A stretch of DNA of 64,000 bases, from contig OX595998.1 of NCBI GenBank assembly GCA_951394045.1, positions 1,736,001 to 1,800,000 of the forward strand, read 5' to 3'. The notes below the pieces were generated by a model. The model was not told the DNA's origin. It did not search any database and saw only the letters and a list, made by a program, of their open reading frames with translations. This document shows positions 1 through 10,865 of this stretch, one piece after another. This DNA is from Nitzschia sp. DOCU1 (Eukaryota; Bacillariophyta; Bacillariophyceae; Bacillariales; Bacillariaceae). Both the position numbers and the translations under genes were made by a program. Position 1 is the first letter of the stretch; every line of letters begins with the position of its first letter.

Positions 1-769
1 GTTCCAGGGCCGTAGCGTTGTTTTTTGTTCCCTTCACGTCACAATCGTTCGTTCGTATCGCTTCCCACACACCAGCTCCCACTATAATCAAGGAATACCG
101 CTGCAAGTCCCAGGCCGACTCCTGTGAAATTCGCCACACATCTTTGTAACAGTTTGCTCGCACATAATCAAAAGACCTAGTGCTATTGCTACGTGTCGCA
201 ACTTTTCGACATAAGCTGTCTTTCGTCCACATGCCATCTTCCATTTCAGCGGTCAAATACTCTTGCCTTGCGGTGAGTCTTTGCTGACCACAGGAGTTTT
301 CGTCAATCCATCCTCTGGAGGAGGCATATTTGTTCACGTCAATAACCCTTGGGTTGTTGAGTTCGCTTACAGAAATAACCTCCGACGAAGAATTCAGTAT
401 CCCATAAAGCGTAGCATAGGCTCGACGGGTTGTGGAATCGCCAATCCATAACACATCGAATTCGCTAAAAGCCTTTAGCATATCTTGTTTGGAATACAAA
501 GGAACATGTGCGGGTGGAACGAATTGATTTCCGAACCAGCCGTAAGTCTGGTTTAACAGAGACCCAGTATCATGATCCGGCTGACATTTTACTCCTGTAA
601 GAGCCTCCTCCGACCACCCTCTAGCACTCCCGCTGGCAATATAGGCGTGAGTCTTGCTGAAAGATATGACTTCTGCATTGTAAACCCACAAAGCCAGGAC
701 TGCCACCCCCAGTGCGATGAAACGCAAGGATAGGTGGTGTAGATTTTTTATGGCACCTTCAGGCATCAT
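1..769 (-). CDS. PC-esterase-like (SGNH-fold) type II membrane protein, partial
   Basis: The minus strand is open from the ATG at 769 to the left edge (256 codons) with no stop, so the C-terminus is missing. Residues about 14-31 form one hydrophobic segment, giving a signal-anchor topology. The key motif is WIGDSTTRRAY at residues 108-118, a GDS nucleophile block as in the PC-esterase family (Pmr5/Cas1p/TBL-type sugar O-acyl esterases or transferases). A later IVGAGVWEA stretch resembles the next conserved block of that fold. Several NxS/T sequons suit a Golgi or secreted location. Family assignment rests on these two blocks only; the catalytic DxxH would lie beyond the edge. A likely role in acylating or deacylating surface glycans is inferred from the family. 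Confidence 0.6.
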   Translation of the reverse strand, partial: MMPEGAIKNLHHLSLRFIALGVAVLALWVYNAEVISFSKTHAYIASGSARGWSEEALTGVKCQPDHDTGSLLNQTYGWFGNQFVPPAHVPLYSKQDMLKAFSEFDVLWIGDSTTRRAYATLYGILNSSSEVISVSELNNPRVIDVNKYASSRGWIDENSCGQQRLTARQEYLTAEMEDGMWTKDSLCRKVATRSNSTRSFDYVRANCYKDVWRISQESAWDLQRYSLIIVGAGVWEAIRTNDCDVKGTKNNATALE

Positions 770-1589
770 CCTTCGTTGGATTCGATTCGACGCTGCTACC
801 AACTCCCAGCCGCAGTGGTAGCAATATCCCCGTTATCGTCCACTCCGAACTCCAATGGCCTCGATCTCAGAGCCTCCCAACACCTAATACCAGTCCGCCT
901 ATACCAATTTTGCTGGTCAACGGCGATTCTATTACGAAGTCTGTTGTTGTTGCAAACGCAAGTATCGCGTGCTACCTTGCTTGTGGCGGCATGAACCTGT
1001 ACGAGGCGAGTTGGGAAGGTGGTCATTACTGGTCATTACATGATGGGCTTGCTCGCACCCCGGTGGTTTGGCGCGCTGTTGTTTCCGCCAAACAGGCCCA
1101 AGACCAATTAATTAACACTGGCATTTTAGGGCAGTTGTGGGCTCACCATATATCTACGCACAAACCCATAGCCTCGGTCATTGAAAGCGATGCCGCCTTC
1201 ACAGCTCGAGAGGTCCATTCGATAGTGGCGAAGCACCCGAACGGGCGCAGAAATGACCAAGTTCGTCCAACAGCGAACGAAGTAGCGTGGAGTGGCATAA
1301 GTATTGGGAAATGTCATCCTTCCTCCCACGAATGAACATGCATGCTGACGGCTGTGCTACAGAAGCGCCCCTGCTGTCGTTTCTCTATCACAAGAATAAA
1401 GGTAGAAAAACTCCAGATTCATGGTGCGTCGCGATAAAGAAGAGGTGCGAACAGCGGGTCGCTCGCTATGCCGCCTTTGTTCTCGTTTTTACTACATTCT
1501 AGTGGTAGTCGCAATCCCAAAGAAACACGCCTGATGATTGAACTTTCAAAGTAGGTATTCCAACCTATCCCATCAAATCCTATCTTACA
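770..1589. other. Intergenic, no supported gene
   Basis: This stretch separates divergent genes. Open frames at 910-1335 (+) and 796-1026 (-) lack a convincing start or any recognisable domain. It presumably holds the two 5' regions; no promoter element could be identified by eye. Confidence 0.4.
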
Positions 1590-4500
1590 ATGACGATGAT
1601 AGCGGGCGGCTCCCCGATCATTAGCCCAATCAATGCAGGTAGTGGCCCAGCAACGAGCAACCAAAAGGCATTGCGTAAACGGGTGGCCGCTCTGGCCCGA
1701 AAAGGCCACAATCGAGTGTGTTGCGATTGCCCTGAGAAAGCCCCCACATGGGCCGCCTTTATTACACCTTCCAAGCAAGCTCCCCTTGGCAGTCAAGAGC
1801 TGGTGGCATTCATTTGCTTTAATTGTGCTGGGGGGCACAGACAACTTGGGCCTCTGGTAGTGTCCAAAGTCAAGAACATTGCGTTGGACGAATGTAAGTT
1901 CTTCTTTGTGGGGAAGGAGGGCAATCCTACGATCATAATATTAACACATGAATGAATCGCACAAAAACATCAGGGACGGAAGAAGATGTAGAGTTGGCGG
2001 AACGTTCTGGAAACAAGCGAGTCAATGCGATTTATGAGAACTCCCTGCACGGCGGCGAGGATGGAGCTTCATTGGTTTTGTCACCATCGGCAGCAATCAC
2101 AATGGTCAAACCCATAGCTGGGGCACATGAAACGACACATCATCGGTTTATTCGAGAGAAGTATGAAGCGTTGCGGTGGTATAGTAAATCGGCTCATGTC
2201 AAACACAACCACAAGGACCACGACAAACAACTACATCATCTCCAATCACCGTCGACTCCTTCGTCGCCTTCCAAATCAGGGCGGCGAACATCCTTGATGC
2301 AATTTCTAAAAACAAAAGACACCGCTGGTGGTGGGTCGTCGTCGCCTTTGGATCACAAGTTTCCTGCGGCGTTGGGAGCCTCCATGACGGAAGGAACGTT
2401 GAGCACGGCTCTGGAATCGAGAGACAGTCAGCCGCAGCAGTCGGACAATCAGAGTGTTACTGCCAATACTGTCGCTACCAACTCCACATCGAGGCGAGAT
2501 TCCATTGGTGCTTTCTTTTCGCCATTTGGAAAGAAGAAAACGGTATCTCGGGGAAATCTTTCGAATTCGGCATCCTTTTCGGGAAGCATTGTTTCCAATA
2601 AGGGAGGCAGCATTTTTGCTGCTCCTACTACTAGTAGCCCCTCGTCACCACAGGGCTTGGAGCCATCATCTGGCTCCACGAAAAAGGTGAATAAAGGCGA
2701 CATCGCTTCTTCGTCAGACCAAGCAAAACAAAGTTCCTTGCGATTATCGGGCAAACACGACTCGTATCGAGACCCCCGACGAGAAGCCTTTCATCGTTCC
2801 AAAAGTTCTTTGGACTTTAATATGGACGACGACGACGATGATGATGCCAACGGTTTAGAAGCTAGTAAGAAAGAAACAAGCAAGACTGTCACACCGAGCC
2901 ACAGGACATCGAAGCTTGTGATACGGCCCAGATTGGTAGCTACCAAATCCATGCCATCGCCTGCAAATTCACGAGCAAGTCTCTACTCCAAGAGAAGCAG
3001 CACTGGGACTCGAGGACGAAGTACTTCTAGGCAACGTGGCGAGGGGATTGCAGTCGATCATGTGCGACAACGGAGTTCGTCGCGTGGCGTGGTATTGGAC
3101 AAAAAGGATGATAAAAGGCATCGTGGTAGGAGTAAGAGTACAGGCCTGCGTCGCGATGCCACTAGTGTGGATCCAGATGAGAGCAGGGCCAGTAAAACAA
3201 AGACTACTACTAGTAGTAATCGAAGGGACGTTGATCGGACATCAAGAACAAGCTCCAGGGAACCAGCATCTACAAGAAGGTCCTCAAGTAGAACACCCAG
3301 CCCAATCAAGGCGAAGACGGAGAAAGCTCGAACTTCGGCATCTCCTAGTACACGGCGGCACCGTGAAAGGAGTTCCTCGCGGGTCCGTGGGGAAAATGGT
3401 GACATTTCCTCGCGAACGCGGCCACACACATCCACAACTACCAGCAGAATACGAAGTCACAGGTCACCTTCGGCAACTGGGAAGAAGACACACGACGGTG
3501 CAACCGATCCTTGCCACGAAAAATCTCGTTCGTCTAGTCGTAGAGAAAGAAGTCGCAGCGGCTCGAGACTGCGCAGCCGGGAGAAGTCTGTGGACAGTAC
3601 CGAACTTCATAACTCGACCATTAGTGAAGGACGCAGGCACAGATCTCCATCGACTGGTGGAAAGACAAGACGCGAAGATGTCACGGATCGGTCCAGCGGA
3701 AAAAATACCTCAACATCCAGTAGCAGCCGAGAGAGAGGCCGCAGTAGCTCGCGACTGCGTAGCCGAGAAAAGTTGGTTGCTAGCATGGATCATCTTCATG
3801 ACTCGAACGTGAGCAAAACTGACACCAAGCGCACGCCTTCAGCAACAAGGGAGCGAAGCCGAAGTCGGACCAAAGCCAACAGTCTGGAGCAACTTCTTGT
3901 CTGCAGCAATCGTCGAAAGCGTGACACCACGCGTAGTGTTGTGTCTGCGCCAACAGTTGCTGCTCGAGACTCGAAAGCTACCAAAACCAAAGCCGTAAGG
4001 AAGGAGCGTTCTCCCAAAGATTCTGTCGTCCCTTTGAACGATTTGCCATCGGCGAAAAGAGGAAATTCAAGTTTCGACAAATTCGACGATAACGTTTCCC
4101 TCTCCATCGATTCTATTTTCTCAGCCGAAAGTCCGAGTAGTTCAAAGGATGTAGTAACCCGAGGATGTAAGAGCACCAACGACATGCTCAAAGACGGTGA
4201 AGAAAGCTTTCAGGTGCTCTCCAACGGCTCGTCTCGAAATCTCTCATTTGCAAAAAAGGTACGGGCGTCGTCAAAGGAAAGGCCTCGGCGTGAGTACGTC
4301 CGCGGAGGGGACGACAAGTATGAAAATGCGCGACGTCGCATGAGTCACACCAAGGCAGCTCAACTTGATGCGAACCGGTCATCACGAAAGAGCGATATCT
4401 TTGCGGCGTTGGATCGGGAGGAAGATGAGTTGGCCGGACCGTTGATGCGTCTTGCTCCTGGCCGATCGGCGAGCGGAGATGGGGGCGTGGGCCGAAGTCG

Positions 4501-4717
4501 TCCACTCATCATGCGTGTGCCCCCCAATCGAAGTACAAGTGACGCTGCCCGGACTTTAAGGAGCGTGGCACCCAAGCTCCACATTTCTCGGTCAAATCAC
4601 GGAAGTGCGAGTGATCTGGGCGACGTTTTGGAAGAAAAGGATCTCGATCAGCAGGCTGCCGAGGCGGCGCGGGCGGACTTTGACAAAAGTTTCAGCATGG
4701 ACGAACTCTTGCTTTAG
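1590..4717 (+). CDS. ArfGAP-domain protein with long Arg/Ser-rich tail
   Basis: GTPase-activating protein for Arf-family GTPases, expected on Golgi or endosomal membranes. Two exons, 1590-1893 and 1974-4717, join to 1015 residues. The 80-bp intron (GTAAGT...CAG) splits a TGG codon, and joining restores the hallmark LDEWTEEDVE. The ArfGAP zinc finger is visible: CCDC (CxxC), PTW, then CFNC (CxxC), GGHRQLG, KVKNIALDEW, GNKRVNAIYE and HRFIREKY. The loop between the two Cys pairs is 29 residues, longer than the usual 16, because of an insert around ITPSKQAPLGSQ. The essential finger Arg is seen in HRQLG. From about residue 170 the protein is low complexity, rich in RSxSR dipeptides and phosphorylatable serines, and probably disordered. 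ArfGAP identity is firm; the tail's role is unknown. Confidence 0.88.
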
Positions 4718-4955
4718 CAGCGCCTTCTGGCTGTACCTAGTAGAAGAAGAGATAGTTGATCACCGCTAAATCGTGATCCACTCTTGAGGACAAGTATAAG
4801 TAGGTTATACGGATGAGACTGGTGCGAACAAACGAGCTACTACAAACATTGTGTCCTCACTACGATCACGAATCACCAATGTAGATTTCTAAAGGAGCAT
4901 AGAAGAGATTTACAATTCTAGATAATTAGGAATGTCTCCAATGCTCTGTCAAGAA

Positions 4956-5771
4956 TCACGCGGCAGGTGCTGCTGTGTTTGGGCAAATCTGTCCCGTGGC
5001 ATTTCGGAGGAAACCAGCGAGCATTGCAACATCTCCCGGTTGCTGGCGGCAGTCCACAAGAAACATTAGCGTTTGCAACAGGTGTTGGAAATAGCTGTTG
5101 GCCCTCACTGTTTCTGAGAGATGTTGATAAATCAATCCAAGATTGTTTACACAGGCCATGATGTACACAGGGGAATCAATGTTTGTTTCCTGCGAGTGCA
5201 AGCTGAGAGCAAGATCGTACAACTTTACTGCTTTCGTCAGGAGTTGTTGTTCTGTTTGTGAACAAATGCGCTGGTGGTTCATTTGGTGGTGTTTGGCCGC
5301 GAGGAGATGGTGAAGCAGTGCAAGATTGAAGACAATTGCGACTGATACCAAGGTACTGGATTCGAAGTCCTCAAAGGATGAAAGGTCTTCCATGGGGATG
5401 AGAATGGCTTTTCGGTAAATGTAGTAGGGATGATTTTCTTGTAGTAGTTCTTGCTGGTGTCTGGCCGCCATCATGATGTTGTCTTCTGGGGCTTCACAGT
5501 CAATGGACGGGCTTTGAATCATGCACTTGTCCAGCGAGAATTCGGTGGTAGACGCGCTCTTCTTGCAGAAACTGTCCTCGTCGGAGGTACTTGTACTGGG
5601 GGCGCGAAGCATTGCTTCCCGGGAGACAGCCAACGCCTGAGCCAGAAGCGGGGCCGCTTTATCGAAATCTCCATCGAGCATAAGGGAAACAGCCGTGTTA
5701 TTGAGAAAAGCAGCATTGTTATTCATGGCGCTTTGGGTGCCGTCTCTGGATTGTTTCATCGGTGAGAACAT
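4956..5771 (-). CDS. TPR-like helical repeat protein
   Basis: A 271-residue protein. The frame is open for 26 more codons upstream but only with a TTG, so the ATG at 5771 was chosen. Two or three helix-turn-helix blocks look like TPR or Sel1-type repeats: NNTAVSLMLDGDFDKAAPLL near residue 20, VFNLALLHHLLAAK in the middle, and ACVNNLGLIYQHLSE near residue 215. The region between them is acidic and Ser-rich. No catalytic motif or membrane segment is seen. Proteins of this length and style are common in diatoms and are usually annotated as hypothetical or kinesin-light-chain-like TPR. The partner is unknown. The gene is convergent with the ArfGAP gene. Confidence 0.6.
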   Translation of the reverse strand: MFSPMKQSRDGTQSAMNNNAAFLNNTAVSLMLDGDFDKAAPLLAQALAVSREAMLRAPSTSTSDEDSFCKKSASTTEFSLDKCMIQSPSIDCEAPEDNIMMAARHQQELLQENHPYYIYRKAILIPMEDLSSFEDFESSTLVSVAIVFNLALLHHLLAAKHHQMNHQRICSQTEQQLLTKAVKLYDLALSLHSQETNIDSPVYIMACVNNLGLIYQHLSETVRANSYFQHLLQTLMFLVDCRQQPGDVAMLAGFLRNATGQICPNTAAPAA

Positions 5772-7512
5772 TTTTTGGGTCGCTCGTGCTGAAATTGTGA
5801 CATCGTGAAACAGATCAACAAAATGTGGTGAGAATTGCCGCCAATACAAAAACGCACCAAGTGATAATTATTCCGCGCCGCTTCTCTTCTGTGTTTACCG
5901 GTAGGTTCTCCCGCTAAACTTCGTGTTCGACAAACGCTACCCGTAGATTCTGCAACCTGTCAGATTCTCCCCCGCCTTGCCCGCCACCTGGTTGAATCCG
6001 AGTTGTAATTGTTCGACAGAATGTGGATACTGTAATTTTCTCCAAGTAAGAATAATAGTATGTCTAATTTCTTTTTCATGATTAAAATATCACTCAAAAT
6101 ATGTGTCATTTTTACACCAACAGTTTCTGATATTAGTGAATATTTAAGGGAGCGATTTCTGGCATCTTCGACCGCGCGCCCCCCCCCGAAGAGGTTCCTA
6201 CCCCTTCGCCATTCGAAGATAAATATGCCTTTTCTCCTTGAGTCTCCCTCTTCCTCCCGCCTAATCGATTTCTCTTTTGGGGGATCCTCGTCTTGCATGC
6301 GGGGTTGGAACTGAAGACCTATAGTAGAAATGATTCCGTCATGTCAGCTGGTAACATCGGTTCGCCGGCAATCCAACAACGTGTGACGCCACCTCATCAA
6401 CTGTATGATACCTTTCCAAAGTCTATGGTTGATATTACGTCATTTCGCTTGAAGCACGTGTGTTTCCGATATTCTCCAAAAGCAGTGTTCAACTTCGAAA
6501 TAGCAGGACTGATATCGGATTTATTAATTCCCCGCACGTTAGTTTTAGAGACTCGCAACTCATGGCGACGTTGAAGGTAGCTGCCGAACCGGACTGCATA
6601 ATAGATTCCTAAGGCGTCGCCAATGAAGGGAATTCGATAGGAAAACGAATCACATCAACTACTATCATAACAATAGTGGCACGCTAGAGCGGCAAATTGA
6701 TCCAGACAAGACGCAGTTGTTCCCTCAAATAAGAGAACACCGCCATCACGATGGAATAAGTCCGGCTCTACCGGTAGTCGTAGACGCTGCTGCTGGACGA
6801 TTTTCCTGTCCGGCTGCGCTGCTGGCGATGTTTCTCACGCCACACGGAGCAGGGCACAGTAGGGAGAAGCAGAGAGAAGTATGAAATTGTCGACTAGTAG
6901 AGCGTGACATTGGGTAGTAGAAATCCAAAGGATCCTCGCGGGGCACCCCCAAGCACTCAGACGCTGTCCGAGTCAGTGGTGCGGATGTGCCTCTCGAGTA
7001 TCTACTACATGTACTAGCGGCGTGAGGAGAGCCCCTGTGCCCTCCGCCAGCACCATGAAAGAACTAAGCCACTACCTCCTCTACTAGTAGCGTAAGCACT
7101 GGCGGCGAGAGGCATGCTAACACGTGCAACAAAGTACTAGTAGAATAACTTACATGCGTACCGGAACTTTCTTCATGCTGTTACTATAATATTTGCTAAC
7201 TCTATCTATGAGTGGACTCCTAGCATGGTGATGATGGCGTGGTAGTACTAGAGTGCTGAAACATGTGGTGCGACGAAGAGACGACATAGTCCATGTTTTG
7301 GCTCCCTCGTCCCCCACAGCAGGCTTGTCGTCAAGAACGGTCCGTGTGGATGATACCTTCCTAGAGCAAGAAGGCTGGTGGCTACTATTTGAGCGAACTC
7401 ACCGACGACAGACGAGGTCCATCATAATACATAAACTTTAGTTCTTCCGGACATCTAACTGGCGATCGATTATTTCCTTCCTAATCACCACTCGTTAACG
7501 TCTCGTTGGCGT
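5772..7512. other. Long intergenic region
   Basis: Short open frames on both strands (for example 6060-6314, 6293-6574 and 7253-7441) show no domain, no signal peptide and no splice partner. Runs such as ctactagtag recur between 6890 and 7260. I see no RNA gene or transposon hallmark. Confidence 0.4.
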
Positions 7513-10146
7513 CTACTTTTTAGCGTCCCACATTGCCTTGCCCGAATCAAATTCCTTCTTGTCGTCATCCGTCATGAGGGTCTGTACCACTTCCAGCTCA
7601 CCCTCGGAAGGATCACCGCCGCGTTCCTTTAGGACTTGAGTGGCAAAGGCTGCCGCCTTCCCACCAGTGCGGAAATATTCCGGAGATTGATCGACCAAAA
7701 AGTTGAGTTCCATCGCATTCAATTTCAAGCATTCCGCAACAATATGAGCCAAATGCTTGCCAGCAAGAGGTGCATCGATTTCTATATCGCCCAAAAACTC
7801 GAGAGGATCTTGCCAGCCCTTGATGATAGACCCATTTGGTATCTTGCCTTCTTGGACACAACGCACCATGACACTCAACATTTTCGGTACATCGTCCGGT
7901 TTACCTTCCATGGCTAGTAATGTTGCGCCTTCAATGACCTTGGCACCACGTTCCAAAGCACCATCACCGTCTTCCAGTTGCACTTGGACCAATTCATCCA
8001 CGCACAAGACGGCATCATCCGTGTCAGCACTAACATAGTATTCTTTGAGAATGGATTGAATCCGCTTGGCACAAGCCTCGGGCGATGCAGCGGACTTGTT
8101 GTTGTTTGTATTTTCCATAATAGGCATTGGCGGCACGCCCAGATTGGTAGCAATCTTTTTGCTATCAAAGGGACTGGCGGGAACTGCGCTGCTGACAAAG
8201 CCCGGTTGACTCTGCGCTCGACGCAAGGAGGATTGCACGGGCTTTTTCATCATTGGACTTGGCGGTGGACCGCCACCCAGGTTGGTCTTGGAACCGACCT
8301 TTTTGACCGAGGCGCGACTAATGGATACAAATCCATCATCATCGACTTGGGGTGCAGCGGCCAAGCTGCTCGAGCGGCGCAGTGAGCTAGCATTTCCACC
8401 CCCCGTGCTGGCACGTCTAGATGCATTCTTGGCTTCTTGTTCTTCCTTGGCAACTTCCTTGTGGATATCGGCAATGGTCTTGGCGGTCTCTTCTTTTCTC
8501 CTTTTGACCCAGCCTTGAGAGTCGAAGTGGAGGAAATGAAACGAATTCGTGAGATTATGCATACTAGTCGACTCGTTCTCTTTTCAGCGCATTGTTCTTA
8601 CCTCGGTCTCTCAATTCCAGCAAATCTTGCAACAAAAACTTGATACGATTGGAAATTTTGGTCGAGTTTCGCAAATCGATAACTTTTTGCCAGTCAAAGT
8701 CCTTGTTGTTTTGTTTGGCATGTCCATCCAACTTTTCTCCCATGGTCGTCATCAAATGAGCAAAACACTCGAGCGACTCTTCATGTTCTTCATCTTTGAG
8801 TAGTTCATCCAAACAATACATCATAATGGACAACTTGACGACATCGCGCAAATACAATTCTCCCAAAAACTTCATGTGACCCACATAGGCCTTGCGAATA
8901 ATAGTGGAATGATATTCAATTTCGTCAGGATCTGTCACACCTTGTGTGGCATTTTCAATTTTGTGTGCAGTATCGATTTCAAATTCCTTTTGACATTGCG
9001 CCAACAATTCCTTCTTAAAGGTCTTGACTTGTTTGCCAATAATAGCACAAATTTGTGCGTACATGGGACCAAAATGAGGTTCAATCTGTGCCTTTTCGAC
9101 CAACAATTCAATAATCGCCTTGCGAACATCTTCATTTTCAACTAGATTGGTCGTTTCGACAAATTGCTGGGTCAAACGATCCATCGTCGTCCAAGATATC
9201 TTGTTGAGAATGAGCAAGGCCTTGGCGACAATTTCCTCGGTGGTTTCAGGTGGTGGGACCGACTCATCAATCATGGTCGATTTTCGTACCATGGCTTTGG
9301 ATTTCCATCGTTTTTCTTCATTGACTTCGAGTGGTTTACAGTCTTCGAGAGGAGGTGCTGTGTCATGCTTGGGGGGTTTATTGGAATTGGTGCGGGTCAC
9401 GTCGCCCAATTCCATGACTCGCGAACACAGAGCTTGAATTTCGGCAATGCGATTCTCGTCGGTCCAATGACATTCCTTGTGGGGTTGAAAGGTCGTACAG
9501 GGTTCCGTGTATTGCAATCGTTGTCTGACTAATTCGCGAGCACTAATGCGAATGACACTTTTTTGTCCTGGGGTTTCACCCATGCCCGTTTCTTCCAACA
9601 ATTCCACATCTTTGATGGTAATACGATCCGGATGATGATGATGACCATTTTCACCACCTCGACCCCCACCACCATGTCGACCTCGTCCTCCTCCGCCGCG
9701 TCCTCGACCACCACCGCCAGCATTATTGTTATTGTTGTTATTTTGGTGATGACGACCGCCGCCGCCGCCTCCACCACGGCCTCGACCCCGTCCGCCACCA
9801 CCACGTCCACCACCACCGCCACCACCGCCTTCTGCAGTAGGATTCGGAGCGTTGTTGTTTCGGCCCCCGCCGCCCCCGCCGCGTCCTTTGTTACGACCTC
9901 CTCCTCCTCCTCCTCCTCCTCGTGCGCCGCTACCACCGCCTCGACCACCAGGAGTTTGCATGGCACCTGGGGGTGGTGCCGTAGCTACTGCTTTGGTGGT
10001 TCCCTTGGACCACGCTCCCGACTATAGTATGGCAAAAAAGAAGTTAAGTTGAGACTGGGGGGTCGAGGGCATTTCAGAGACATGTATCGAGAAACAGGAA
10101 CATCAGGCTCTGCTTCCACAACATTCCTACTCCTCCCACTTACCAT
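7513..10146 (-). CDS. eIF4G-type translation initiation scaffold (MIF4G + MA3)
   Basis: Scaffold of the cap-binding complex that recruits eIF4A and eIF3. Exon 10021-8602 and exon 8513-7513 are joined across an 88-bp intron (GTAAG...AAG). Splicing restores ELRDRGWVKRR, the usual end of an eIF4G MIF4G domain. The N-terminus is an RGG/Gly-rich stretch with RGRGRGG runs, typical of RNA binding. The MIF4G domain covers about residues 255-460 (ISWTTMDRLTQQF, NRIKFLLQDLLELRD). A helical MA3-like domain begins near CVDELVQVQLE at about 645. The frame stays open above the ATG at 9961 to a splice acceptor at 10022, and a perfect ATG|GTAAGT lies at 10146-10138. I therefore propose a first coding exon holding only the start codon (807 residues in all). 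If that is wrong, the start is 9961. I saw no clear YxxxxL eIF4E-binding motif. Confidence 0.82.
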
Positions 10147-10865
10147 TTGTATGGAACTGCTAGACTAGACTAATTAACCGAATCGAATGTGCCTTGAAAG
10201 CAATGAATGATGATATTATGCACCTAGCAATGTCAAACACAACCCGTTTTCTTGGATGCTGCTGATGCTTTCCACCACAGAAAAAAAGGAAGCGGCATCT
10301 TGAAGCTTCCTCTCGTCTCGTTCGTTCGTAAGGTTTTGCGCGCATTTGTGTGGCCCACATGGCTGTCACGTGACGGTGCTTTCTCATTCGCGGGAGTGAA
10401 CGGCGAGCAGACGATGCGATGACGTGTAGTCGATCGCGCGTTTACATACACACAACAGACTTTGAGTCGAAATAGTCTATTCGGAAGAGGGAGAAGGTGA
10501 TGCGCCTCGCGATCACCGGCGCTGTACCTCTAATAGCTATGATAGCCGATCATCGTCCTCCACCAACACCCCAGCAGCTTCCATTATATCGTATTGGCAG
10601 TGACATGCTGGGTCGATAGTTGTCCTAATAGTAGTTAGTTCCATTGTTATTGTTACTGAAACGTTTGAAGTTATGGACGATTTAATGTGCTACTACCTAC
10701 CTGTAGTAGTAGTTGTCCGTTGAGGGACGACGCGAAGCAAGATTCGGTTCGGATTTTGTCGTTTGGCAGCGCATTGGCGCACCCCGAAACGCAACGCAAC
10801 GCAGATCTCACTTTCCTTTTCTCTTCCTTGTCGTTGACAATATAATAGCAGAAGCAACAGCAATC
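10147..10865. other. Divergent intergenic region
   Basis: This lies between the divergent eIF4G-like and cupin genes and presumably holds both promoters. The frame of the downstream gene is open back to 10713, but the in-frame start there is not an ATG. No other feature is seen. Confidence 0.4.

Noticed and set aside
910..1335. 141-codon plus-strand frame
   Set aside because: It begins with TTG, has no recognisable domain or splice partner, and overlaps other short frames.
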